A DNA stretch of 37,109 nt from Moraxellaceae bacterium REDSEA-S32_B1 (GTDB taxonomy: Bacteria > Pseudomonadota > Gammaproteobacteria > Pseudomonadales > Moraxellaceae). Below, piece by piece: positions 14,928 to 23,574 of the stretch. The translations under genes and the position numbers were made by a program. The stretch is from positions 1 to 37,109 of the forward strand of contig LUOR01000030.1 of assembly GCA_001626925.1 (NCBI GenBank), written 5' to 3'. Under the pieces are notes generated by a model. The model made no database searches. It was not told the DNA's origin and worked only from the letters and a program-made list of their open reading frames with translations. How positions within the stretch are numbered: position 1 is the first letter of the stretch; every line of letters begins with the position of its first letter.

Positions 14928-14964
14928 AAAAGCCAATAATTCCAGTGTCTTATTGGCTTTTATT
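14928..14964 (+). terminator. Hairpin with T-run between iscA and hscB
   Basis: AAAGCCAATA and TATTGGCTTT form a 10-base-pair stem around a loop of about 12 bases, followed by TATTA. It begins about 18 bases after the iscA stop. It may reduce transcription of the chaperone genes hscBA and fdx relative to iscRSUA. Confidence 0.7.
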
Positions 14965-15021
14965 ACATATATCTTATAGATAGATTTTGTTTTTCTTCCA
15001 ATCTACTGATGAGCCGTTGCA

Positions 15022-15546
15022 ATGAATCACTTTGAATTATTTGAACTTGAACCTGCGCTTGAGATCGACTTGACGCAACTCAAAGCCAAATTTCTCAAAC
15101 TGCAACTGCAATATCATCCTGATAATAATCAAGATCAAATCGAGCAAGCCATTGCCAAGTCTAGTCAAGTCAATCAAGCCTACGATGCGCTCAAACATAA
15201 TGACAGCCGTGCTTCCTATTTACTGCAACTACAAAAGCAAGATGGTGGTTTAGAGCAATCAATTCATGATTTTGAGTTTTTACAATCAGCATTAGAGCTT
15301 CGTGAGCTGCTTGATGACGCGACTTCAAGTGAGCAATTGCAAGGTTTGCGAACTGAAGTTGAGCAATGGATCAATGCCTTGATCAAAGAATTTCAGATTG
15401 ATTATGCCGAACAGGATTGGTCAGAAGCACGAGATACTGTGCGAAAATTACGTTTCTTCCGTCATGTGTTGATGGACATTGATAAAGCAGAAGAAAAATT
15501 ATTCGATGATGAGGATTTTGCTGGTTTTGATGATGATTTTGAATAG
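15022..15546 (+). CDS. hscB: J-domain co-chaperone HscB
   Basis: HscB binds IscU and delivers it to HscA, stimulating HscA's ATPase through its J domain. The 174-residue protein (E. coli: 171) has the J domain at about 1-75 with the HPD motif at His32-Pro33-Asp34. Unlike general DnaJ proteins it has no Gly/Phe or zinc region, but a C-terminal helical bundle from about 90 with an acidic tail (LFDDEDFAGFDDDFE). The tail is more acidic than I recall for E. coli. It lies 57 bases upstream of hscA on the same strand. Confidence 0.95.
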   Translation: MNHFELFELEPALEIDLTQLKAKFLKLQLQYHPDNNQDQIEQAIAKSSQVNQAYDALKHNDSRASYLLQLQKQDGGLEQSIHDFEFLQSALELRELLDDATSSEQLQGLRTEVEQWINALIKEFQIDYAEQDWSEARDTVRKLRFFRHVLMDIDKAEEKLFDDEDFAGFDDDFE

Positions 15547-15603
15547 TCACATTTAAAGCGCCAGTCTTTTATTTATCGAATCAATTTTAACTGCGGATAG
15601 ATT

Positions 15604-17517
15604 ATGGCTTTATTGCAAATTGCAGAACCTGGACAATCCAGTAATCCACATGAACATCGTATCGGTATCGGTATTGATCTCGGCACCACCAACTCTTTGG
15701 TGGCGACTGTGCGCTCTGGTGTGCCAAAAATACTCCAAGATGAACATGATCATTCGCTACTGCCGTCTATCGTACATTTTGGTAAAGATGAAAATGGTCA
15801 AGCACAAGTGACCGTCGGGCATGATGCCAAAGAATTAATCAACTCCGATTCTGCCAACACCATTGTGTCAGTCAAGCGTTTTATGGGTCGTTCAAAAGCC
15901 GATATCCGCTTCCAACATCCGTATGAATTAGTAGGTAGCGATCAAGATATGCCGACTTTCGTCACGGCACATGGCAATCAATCTCCTGTCGAAATTTCTG
16001 CACAAATCTTAACAGCACTCAAAAATCGTGCTGATCTACATCTTGAGCACGAGATCAATGGTGCGGTAATCACTGTACCTGCCTACTTTGATGAAGCACA
16101 GCGTCAAGCGACCCGTGATGCAGCTAAACTTGCGGGATTAAACGTTTTACGTTTATTGAATGAACCAACCGCAGCAGCAATCGCTTACGGACTCGATCAA
16201 AATAGTCAAATCGTTGAAGATCAAAATTTTGCGATCTATGATCTTGGTGGTGGCACCTTTGACATGTCGATTTTGCGCTTTAGCAAAGGTGTATTTGAAG
16301 TCTTAGCTACTGGCGGTCACACCGCAATGGGCGGTGATGATATTGACCGCTTACTGGTGAAGTTTTTAAAAAGCAAATTTGAAATTGCTGAGCTGAGCAA
16401 TCAACAACATGCACAGCTTGTACAAATTGCTAAATCTGCCAAAGAAACGCTGACAACTGAAACGCAAGTTGATATTCAATTTAAAATTGAAGAACAGAAT
16501 TATCAAATTACACTCACCCAAGCTGAATTGGCAACAGTGATTCAGCCTGTGGCAGATCGTACACTACAAGTTTGTCAACGCGTACTACGTGATGCCAAGC
16601 TAAAAGTTGATGATGTGAATGCCATTATTTTAGTGGGCGGTTCGACACGTTCAATGGCGATTCAAGACGCTGTTGCCAAGTTTTTTGAGCAAACACCGCT
16701 ATGTAGTATCAATCCTGATGAAGTGGTGGCACTTGGTGCTGCGATTACCGCCAATCAACTGGTTGGTAACAGTAAAGATGGCACGTTGTTGCTCGATGTC
16801 ACGCCATTGTCTTTGGGCTTAGAAACCATGGGCGGATTGGTGGAGCGTGTAATTCCACGAAACTCTCCGATTCCAGTGGCACGCAAGCAAGAATTTACCA
16901 CCTATCAAGATGGTCAGACTGCGATGCTGATTCATGTGGTTCAAGGTGAGCGTGATATGGTGGAACATTGCCGCTCATTGGGTAAATTTGAACTGCGTGG
17001 CATCCCTGCGATGACTGCCGGAGCTGCACGGATTGAAGTGACATTCCAAGTCGATGCCGATGGTTTACTCAATGTTTCTGCGCTTGAAACCACATCGAAT
17101 GTCAAAGCTAATATTACCATCAAACCATCTTATGGATTGTCGTCATCGGATACCGAACGCCTGTTGCTTGAAGGCTTTCAACATGCCGAACAAGACAAAC
17201 AACTGCGTCATCTGAATGAATTAAAAGTCGAAGCGCAACGAGAGTTAGAAGCTTTAAAACAAGCATTGAATCAAGATCAAAATTTACTTGAACCATCGCA
17301 ACTCAACGATTTAAATGATGCTGTCGCCACGCTTGAAAAAGCATTGCAATCTGATGATGCCTCAGCAGTCGAACAAGCCGTCGAAGCCTTAAAAATTCAC
17401 AGTGATGAATTTGCAGCAATTCGCATGAACCAACATATTGACCATGCACTCAAAGGCACTCGTCTCGATGATTGGTCAAATTCAACAAATTCTTCATCAA
17501 ATCAGCCGAAGGAATAA
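15604..17517 (+). CDS. hscA: Hsp70-class Fe-S chaperone HscA
   Basis: HscA is the specialised Hsp70 that binds the LPPVK motif of IscU and, with HscB and ATP, helps transfer the cluster to acceptor proteins. The 637-residue protein has the phosphate-1 motif [16 protein letters not shown] at about 21-36, the [14 protein letters not shown] and [16 protein letters not shown] segments, and the hinge region [17 protein letters not shown], followed by a beta-rich substrate-binding domain and a C-terminal helical lid. It is about 20 residues longer than E. coli HscA (616), mainly in a polar Ser/Asn-rich tail ([13 protein letters not shown]). fdx starts 3 bases after its stop. Confidence 0.97.
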   Translation: MALLQIAEPGQSSNPHEHRIGIGIDLGTTNSLVATVRSGVPKILQDEHDHSLLPSIVHFGKDENGQAQVTVGHDAKELINSDSANTIVSVKRFMGRSKADIRFQHPYELVGSDQDMPTFVTAHGNQSPVEISAQILTALKNRADLHLEHEINGAVITVPAYFDEAQRQATRDAAKLAGLNVLRLLNEPTAAAIAYGLDQNSQIVEDQNFAIYDLGGGTFDMSILRFSKGVFEVLATGGHTAMGGDDIDRLLVKFLKSKFEIAELSNQQHAQLVQIAKSAKETLTTETQVDIQFKIEEQNYQITLTQAELATVIQPVADRTLQVCQRVLRDAKLKVDDVNAIILVGGSTRSMAIQDAVAKFFEQTPLCSINPDEVVALGAAITANQLVGNSKDGTLLLDVTPLSLGLETMGGLVERVIPRNSPIPVARKQEFTTYQDGQTAMLIHVVQGERDMVEHCRSLGKFELRGIPAMTAGAARIEVTFQVDADGLLNVSALETTSNVKANITIKPSYGLSSSDTERLLLEGFQHAEQDKQLRHLNELKVEAQRELEALKQALNQDQNLLEPSQLNDLNDAVATLEKALQSDDASAVEQAVEALKIHSDEFAAIRMNQHIDHALKGTRLDDWSNSTNSSSNQPKE

Positions 17518-17520
17518 ATT

Positions 17521-17859
17521 ATGCCACGTATCAAAGTACGCCCACATGCGCAATTCTGCCCTAAAGGTAAAGAGTTTGAAGTTGAAAAAAATGCCAATCT
17601 CTGTGAAAGTCTGCTGAAAAATGGCGTAAAAATCGAACATGCTTGCGATATGTCTAAAGCATGTACCACCTGTCACGTGGTTGTACGTCAAGGTTTCTAT
17701 GAGCTTGACGAAATGGATGATGTCGAAGCAGATTTGCTTGATCGTGCTTGGGGCTTGGAAGCGGAATCACGATTGTCTTGTCAGGTGAAAATCGAAGATG
17801 AAGATTTGGAAATTGAAATTCCGAAATATACGATTAATCACGCTTCAGAAAATCATTAA
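17521..17859 (+). CDS. fdx: [2Fe-2S] ferredoxin of the Isc system
   Basis: Fdx supplies electrons for cluster assembly on IscU. The 112-residue adrenodoxin-type ferredoxin has its four ligands at Cys42, Cys48, Cys51 and Cys87, the same positions as in the E. coli protein: ACDMSKACTTCH, then SRLSCQV. It is acidic in the interaction helix (ELDEMDDVEADLLDRAWG). It is the last gene of the isc block. No iscX gene follows; a strong terminator comes 25 bases after the stop. Confidence 0.97.
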   Translation: MPRIKVRPHAQFCPKGKEFEVEKNANLCESLLKNGVKIEHACDMSKACTTCHVVVRQGFYELDEMDDVEADLLDRAWGLEAESRLSCQVKIEDEDLEIEIPKYTINHASENH

Positions 17860-17883
17860 TAAAAAGCAGTTGTGATGTCGTTG

Positions 17884-17911
17884 AAAAATCCATGCAAATG
17901 CATGGATTTTT
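17884..17911. terminator. Bidirectional terminator between fdx and the cyclase gene
   Basis: AAAAATCCATGCA (17884-17896) and TGCATGGATTTTT (17899-17911) form a 13-base-pair stem with a 2-base loop; A- and T-runs are built into the arms. It stops fdx and the leftward adenylate cyclase transcript. Confidence 0.9.
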
Positions 17912-17921
17912 AATGAAATTT

Positions 17922-19394
17922 TTACTGCTTTGATTTTGGACTATGACGCTCTGGCAAATGCACAATATGCTCTTTTGACAATATCACCGCACCATCGTCA
18001 TCGGTACGTTGCTGTTGCAATTTGATGCGATCTATCGCCTCTTGCATGATCTTAATTAATTCTGGGTAATCATAAATAGGCGTTTGATCCAAATTAAGCA
18101 GTAAATTAAAGCCCTTAGATTCAAAATCAAACCATGTGCGATATTTTTCTATCGATTCATGATAACGCTCTACCACCTGCCAAGTCTTGACCGATTCTGC
18201 AATCCCTTTAAGTTGCAAAGAGTCATGTTGAATACACAGAAATTCATCTTTCACTAAATTAAACGTTTCTTCCGAAATCAAAATTTGATCAACTTGAGCC
18301 GCTGTTTGCAGACGTGAAGCAATATTCGCATCACGGCCAACAATAGTATAAGACATACGATGTGGTGTGCCGTAATTGCCCACGTGACAATATCCTGTCG
18401 CAATACCCATGCGTACATTAAGTGAGGAATATCCCATTTTCACCCAACGCTCACGCAAAATGCGCATCTGCTGACGCATGGTGACCGCCATATCCAAACA
18501 CGCTAAAGCATCTTCTTTTTCACCACGACTATTTGGGTCGCCATAAAATATCAGTATACCATCACCCATGAACTTATCGATGGTACCACCATAATGCTTA
18601 GCAATCTCAGTCATATTCTTAAGGTAATCATTGAGCAAAAATGCCAAATCATCAGGAATCAAACTCTCTGAAAGATCGGTAAACCCTTGAATGTCTGAGA
18701 AAAAAATCGTTAACTTTCGACGTTTATATTCAATGCGTGCTTCTAACTCACCACGCATGATCGACTGCCACAACTGAACTGGCGCATAACGAGCGAGCTG
18801 ATTATTTAGTTTTAAATAGCGATCTAATTCTTCTGCATGGTGGACACTTTCATTCTCCAAAACTTCATACTTAAACTGCTGATAATAAATAAACAGCGAG
18901 ATATAAATCATAAAGAAAAGTATTGATAAAACATTGAGTTCACGACTTGCCGATTGCAAGTATGGTTCAAATCCGAAGAATAAAACTGAAGAAAAATAAA
19001 AAGTCGCTATCGCCAAAATACTTGAACTAAGGATAATAAATTTTGGGATTTTGGCATACAGTGCAAAAAAGATCATTGCACAAATCAGAATAAAGCTTGG
19101 AATTAATAAGGCGTGGATTGCCGCAATAAATAAACTACACAGAAAAACGTCATACAAATACATGGCACTTTGACGTGCGAATTTTCCATAATAGTATTCA
19201 ATACGCTGATAGATTTTATGCTCAAAACTCAGCGCAATGAAGATGAATGGAATTAAATATAGGCTATTTAAACCAATAATAATTTCGGTGATAAAACCGA
19301 CGCACAGCAATAAACATAAGATTGTAAAACCGAGATAGCGTAATATCTTCACCAATTGATAGGGTGCTTTGTCCCCAAACAGTCTTTGGATCAT
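17922..19394 (-). CDS. Membrane class III (IIIb-type) adenylate cyclase
   Basis: The enzyme makes cAMP from ATP. The 490-residue protein has about six membrane segments within residues 20-172, a connecting helix (DRYLKLNNQLARYAPVQLWQSIMRGE) like the cyclase transducer element, and a class III catalytic domain from about 225 to 400. Visible catalytic residues are metal-binding Asp234 (FFSDIQGF) and Asp278 (FMGDG), adenine-specifying Lys274, and the transition-state pair Asn357 and Arg361 in ANIASR. The usual purine-contacting Asp is Thr350 (SYTIVG), the mark of class IIIb cyclases, so adenylate rather than guanylate cyclase is likely. A C-terminal tail of about 90 residues is unassigned. It lies 25 bases downstream of the HIT gene. 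Overall form is like membrane cyclases such as Pseudomonas CyaB. What the membrane part senses cannot be told. Confidence 0.88.
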   Translation of the reverse strand: MIQRLFGDKAPYQLVKILRYLGFTILCLLLCVGFITEIIIGLNSLYLIPFIFIALSFEHKIYQRIEYYYGKFARQSAMYLYDVFLCSLFIAAIHALLIPSFILICAMIFFALYAKIPKFIILSSSILAIATFYFSSVLFFGFEPYLQSASRELNVLSILFFMIYISLFIYYQQFKYEVLENESVHHAEELDRYLKLNNQLARYAPVQLWQSIMRGELEARIEYKRRKLTIFFSDIQGFTDLSESLIPDDLAFLLNDYLKNMTEIAKHYGGTIDKFMGDGILIFYGDPNSRGEKEDALACLDMAVTMRQQMRILRERWVKMGYSSLNVRMGIATGYCHVGNYGTPHRMSYTIVGRDANIASRLQTAAQVDQILISEETFNLVKDEFLCIQHDSLQLKGIAESVKTWQVVERYHESIEKYRTWFDFESKGFNLLLNLDQTPIYDYPELIKIMQEAIDRIKLQQQRTDDDGAVILSKEHIVHLPERHSPKSKQ

Positions 19395-19419
19395 GGATTA
19401 TCTCGACGTGATCACGATA

Positions 19420-19854
19420 TTAATCCATACGCCAATCAAACGGCATTTCACCTTGACCACGTAATGCCAACATCAAAGTTTGACGCATGTGTGCAAGCAC
19501 TTCTGAAGAATAAGGTAAAGCTTGCGTACCCCAAACAGGCTTTGGCCATGCGCTATCATTTTGATAACGCACCACATGATGAAAATGTAATTGCGGTACA
19601 ACATTACCGAGTGCTGCAACATTCATCTTATCGGCACGAAAAACCCGTGATAATTGGCTTGATAACCAACTTGATTCACGCAAAAACTGCGCTTGGTCTG
19701 CTTCACTCAGTTCATAAAGTTCAGTGACATTTGGCACACGTGGAATCAAAATTAACCACGGAAACTGCATATCATTCATCAAACGACATGTACAAAGCGG
19801 AAAATCACCGACAAAAAAAGTATCTTGGGCAAGTTGTGGATGCAAAGTAAACAT
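19420..19854 (-). CDS. HIT family protein
   Basis: The 144-residue protein has the histidine-triad fold signature: PLCTCRLMNDMQFPWLILIPR in the N-terminal strand region and QLHFHHVVRY at about 97-106, which carries the catalytic histidines. HIT proteins hydrolyse or transfer nucleoside phosphates (AMP-lysine, dinucleoside polyphosphates, ADP-sugars); the exact substrate is unknown here. The spacing LHFHH differs slightly from the common HxHxH pattern but occurs in a proteobacterial subgroup (recalled, not checked). The cyclase gene starts 25 bases after its stop, so the two probably share a transcript. The ribosome site is weak. Confidence 0.85.
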   Translation of the reverse strand: MFTLHPQLAQDTFFVGDFPLCTCRLMNDMQFPWLILIPRVPNVTELYELSEADQAQFLRESSWLSSQLSRVFRADKMNVAALGNVVPQLHFHHVVRYQNDSAWPKPVWGTQALPYSSEVLAHMRQTLMLALRGQGEMPFDWRMD

Positions 19855-20002
19855 ATCAATTAATAACTACAGTTAAAGTTGCAGCAATACTACCATAGCT
19901 CGTGCTTGAGGAAATCAATTTTCTGAAAAGATTTACGCAATGATACTGATTTCACTGATGAATTACCTTAAAAATTCATCTCTAAAAATTAAAAATAACA
20001 GT

Positions 20003-23000
20003 TTAATGCAGTGAATCCAAAAGCTGATTCAACAAATCGTCTACAAAGGCTAAGCGTTGATCTGATTCTTCATGTTGCACAGTCACTCTTAAGCGTTGCC
20101 CGCCTTCCATCCGATAATAGGTCGGTTGCTTCTGCATCATTTGAATGATGGTTATCGCTTGCAGTGGTGTGTCAGGTAAGAAATCAATTAAACCGCCACC
20201 TTTCGCCACATCAATCTTAGCAATCCCCAACTCTTCTGCTTTAAGACGAATCTGATGCACCGCAAATAGATATTTTACCGGCTGTGGAAGCAAGCCAAAA
20301 CGATCAATCAGTTCGATACGAATATTATTCAGTTTTTCGGCATTCACTGCATTACTAATACGCTTATAAAACAATAAACGTTGATGCACATCACCGAGAT
20401 AATCATCAGGAATCAGCGCAGGCAAATGCAGATTAATATCTGCTGTCAGATTCAGCGGTTGATCGAAGTTTGGCGATTTACCTTTTTGAATAGCTTTTGT
20501 AGCTTTTTCCAGCATTTCCATATACAAGCTGTAGCCGATCGCTTGCATACTGCCACTTTGTTGCTCACCCAACAATTCACCTGCACCACGAATTTCTAAA
20601 TCTTCTGTGGCGAGGACAAAACCTGCGCCTAAAGTATTGGCACGTTGAATCGCATCCAGACGTTTTTCGGCATCGCCTTTGAGATGTTTAACTGACGGCA
20701 CAAGTAAGTAAGCATAAGCCTGATGGTGCGAACGCCCCACTCGACCACGTAATTGATGTAACTGCGCCAAGCCAAGTTTATCCGCTCGCTCGATAATAAT
20801 GGTATTGGCATTGGGTACGTCAATCCCTGTTTCGATAATGGTCGAGCAGACTAAGACATTATATTGCTTATGATAAAACTGCTGCATGACGTGTTCGAGT
20901 TCTTTCTCCCGCATCTGACCATGTGCCACAGCGACACGAGCTTCGGGCAACAGCACCCGTAAATTTTCCGCTGTGCGTTCAATGGTTTCTACTTCATTAT
21001 GCAGGAAATACACTTGACCACCCCGTAGCAATTCACGAAGCACGGCTTCTTTAATCACCGCATCAGTTTCATCCATGACAAAGGTTTTCACCGCCAAGCG
21101 CCTTGCTGGAGGGGTCGCAATAATGGATAAGTCACGCATTCCCGAAAATGCCATATTCAGCGTTCGTGGAATTGGTGTTGCTGTCAAAGTGAGCATATCG
21201 ACATCGGCACGCATCGCTTTGATGCGCTCTTTATCACGCACACCGAAACGATGTTCTTCATCGACAATCATTAAACCTAAATTTCTGAACTGCACGGATT
21301 CTTGCAAAATCTTATGTGTACCAATGACAATATCGACTTTACCATCAGAAATATCGGCAATGATTTTTTGATGTGATTTATTGCTGCCAAAACGTGATAA
21401 CACTTCAATGCGAATCGCCGTATCGGCAAAACGATCTTTAAACGATTCATAATGTTGCTGTGCAAGTAAAGTCGTTGGCACAAGCACGGCGACTTGTTTG
21501 TCATTTTGTGCTGCAACAAAAGCAGCGCGCATTGCCACTTCAGTTTTGCCAAAACCAACATCGCCACAGACCAAACGATCCATCGGACGGACTTGTTGCA
21601 TATCATGTAATGTCGCTGTAATGGCATTGTGTTGATCTTGTGTTTCTTCATACATAAAACCACTAACGAATTGATGATATAAACTCTCATCAAAGGCAAA
21701 AGCAAAACCTGGCTTAGCTTGGCGACGTGCATGGATATGCAAAAGCTCTGCCGCCACATCATGGATTTGCTCTAAAGCTTTGCGCTTCGCCTTAGACCAT
21801 TGATCTGTACCGAGTTTATGCAGTGGCGCAAGTTCTGGATCACCACCACTAAAGCGACTAATCAGATGCAAATTGGTCACAGGGACATAGACTTTGGCAT
21901 CATCCGCATAGTTGAGCTGCAAAAATTCATGGGTTTGATCATCAATATCTAAAGTGACCAAACCTGCATATCGCCCAACACCATAGTCTATATGTACCAC
22001 AGGCGCACCAATGGATAGCTCGGTTAAACTGCGAACGAGAAATTCTTCTGAAACTTCTTTTTGATGCTTACGACGACGCTGAATCACCCGTTGTTCATAA
22101 AGCTGGCTTTCGGTAATAATCGCCAGTTGATCAGGCAATAATAAACCACGCTCTAAAGGCGCATCAGTAATGGCAAGTTGGCATTTTTCTTCAAAAAATT
22201 GTTTTAGTGAATCAACCACTTTGAGCTGATTCATTTTTAGCGATTCTTTTAAACCTTCACGACGTCCTGCACTTTCAGCGACAATGAGTACTGGATATTT
22301 TTGTGCCGAAATAAATTGTTTAACCTGACTAAATGGATCATCGAGTTTATGGTCAACACTGAGTTTCGGTGGAGTTAAACCATCCAAATTAATCGTTCCT
22401 GCTCGATCAGTCGCCTCATCAAAAGTCACGATAATTCGTGGATGCTGATTGAGGCGTTGAGCGATTTGCGAAGCATTCACAAACAACTGTTTAGGTGGCA
22501 AGATCGGTTGATCAATATTAGATTTTCGATCGTCATAACGTCGCTCGACTTCCTGCCAAAACTGTCCAATGTCTTGTTCAAGATGGGTTTCATTGACAAT
22601 CAAACTGTCTGAAGGCACGTAATCTAAAAAGGTACTTTGCTGTAATTGCTGTGCACTAAAAAACAGTGGGAAATAGTATTCCAAACCTGGGCTAGCGAGT
22701 CCGTCCATCACATCTTGATAGATCGCATTACGCTTTGGATTAGACTCAGGAAACAGCTCGGCATAACGATCACGAAATAGACTACGCCCTTCTTTGAGTG
22801 GAAATTCTTTGGCTGGCAAAATTCGAAATTGTTCAATTTTTTCGATAGTACGCTGTGTTTCAGGATCAAAAAAACGTAGACTTTCCACTTCATCATCAAA
22901 CAAATCAATACGCACTGGCGCATCTTGTCCCGATGCAAAAATATCCATGAGGCTGCCACGCACCGCAAACTCACCATGCTCATACACGGTATCCACCGCA

Positions 23001-23455
23001 TGATAACCTGCGGCAACCAGTTGCTCACGTTTACGCTCGACATCAAATGATTCGCCTTGTCGAATATCGAAGTGCTGACCATAGAGCCAACTCGGCGGTG
23101 CAACACGCTGTGCCAATGTGGTTGCTGAAATCAGGACGACACCTGACTTTGGCATATTGGTGAGCAAACTTAATCGTTCAGAAATAATATCTTGATGTGG
23201 TGACAATCGATCATAAGGCAAAGTTTCCCAATCAGGAAACACACGGACGTTTTGCCCATAAAATTCGATTTCACTTTCAAGCTGTGCGAGATGCTGATGA
23301 TTACGTGCAATGACCACAATCGGCTTGTCATGTTGCTGTGCAATCTCGCTGAGTAATAAACTACCAATCGAGCCTTGTATCTGCCCAACCCAACGCTTTT
23401 CTCCTTGATTTAATTGAGATAATTTGAGCTGTTGGATCGCAGATTGTAGCAACAT
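20003..23455 (-). CDS. mfd: Transcription-repair coupling factor Mfd
   Basis: Mfd is a DNA translocase that dislodges RNA polymerase stalled at lesions and recruits UvrA. The 1150-residue protein (E. coli: 1148) shows the UvrB-like N-terminal modules (DWETLPYDRLSPHQDIISERL near 77-97), an RNA-polymerase-interacting domain (HIDYGVGRYAGLVTLDIDDQTHEFL), Walker A GDVGFGKTE at about 630, DEEH at about 730, LTATPIPRTL, the RecG-like translocation segment (ATEDLEIRGAGELLGEQQSG), and a C-terminal autoinhibitory TRCF domain. All motifs are intact and the frame is unbroken. HIT and cyclase genes follow on the same strand after 148 bases. Confidence 0.98.
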   Translation of the reverse strand: MLLQSAIQQLKLSQLNQGEKRWVGQIQGSIGSLLLSEIAQQHDKPIVVIARNHQHLAQLESEIEFYGQNVRVFPDWETLPYDRLSPHQDIISERLSLLTNMPKSGVVLISATTLAQRVAPPSWLYGQHFDIRQGESFDVERKREQLVAAGYHAVDTVYEHGEFAVRGSLMDIFASGQDAPVRIDLFDDEVESLRFFDPETQRTIEKIEQFRILPAKEFPLKEGRSLFRDRYAELFPESNPKRNAIYQDVMDGLASPGLEYYFPLFFSAQQLQQSTFLDYVPSDSLIVNETHLEQDIGQFWQEVERRYDDRKSNIDQPILPPKQLFVNASQIAQRLNQHPRIIVTFDEATDRAGTINLDGLTPPKLSVDHKLDDPFSQVKQFISAQKYPVLIVAESAGRREGLKESLKMNQLKVVDSLKQFFEEKCQLAITDAPLERGLLLPDQLAIITESQLYEQRVIQRRRKHQKEVSEEFLVRSLTELSIGAPVVHIDYGVGRYAGLVTLDIDDQTHEFLQLNYADDAKVYVPVTNLHLISRFSGGDPELAPLHKLGTDQWSKAKRKALEQIHDVAAELLHIHARRQAKPGFAFAFDESLYHQFVSGFMYEETQDQHNAITATLHDMQQVRPMDRLVCGDVGFGKTEVAMRAAFVAAQNDKQVAVLVPTTLLAQQHYESFKDRFADTAIRIEVLSRFGSNKSHQKIIADISDGKVDIVIGTHKILQESVQFRNLGLMIVDEEHRFGVRDKERIKAMRADVDMLTLTATPIPRTLNMAFSGMRDLSIIATPPARRLAVKTFVMDETDAVIKEAVLRELLRGGQVYFLHNEVETIERTAENLRVLLPEARVAVAHGQMREKELEHVMQQFYHKQYNVLVCSTIIETGIDVPNANTIIIERADKLGLAQLHQLRGRVGRSHHQAYAYLLVPSVKHLKGDAEKRLDAIQRANTLGAGFVLATEDLEIRGAGELLGEQQSGSMQAIGYSLYMEMLEKATKAIQKGKSPNFDQPLNLTADINLHLPALIPDDYLGDVHQRLLFYKRISNAVNAEKLNNIRIELIDRFGLLPQPVKYLFAVHQIRLKAEELGIAKIDVAKGGGLIDFLPDTPLQAITIIQMMQKQPTYYRMEGGQRLRVTVQHEESDQRLAFVDDLLNQLLDSLH

Positions 23456-23511
23456 AATTTTGAATAAAGTAATAATGAGAACCGCATTATGCTAGCATTT
23501 TCTAAGATAAC

Positions 23512-23547
23512 AAAAAAGACAATCAAATACGCAATTTGATTGTCTTT
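23512..23547 (-). terminator. Terminator after the TonB receptor gene
   Basis: AAAGACAATCAAAT (23515-23528) pairs perfectly with ATTTGATTGTCTTT (23534-23547); on the minus strand the stem runs into TTTTTTG. It lies 28 bases after the receptor stop and keeps its transcript out of mfd. Confidence 0.88.
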
Positions 23548-23574
23548 AAATTACAACTTCTGCGAATAACTAAA

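Noticed and set aside
21277..21762. Long minus-strand ORF within mfd
   Set aside because: It is a shadow frame of the mfd helicase region, with no family resemblance and no ribosome site.
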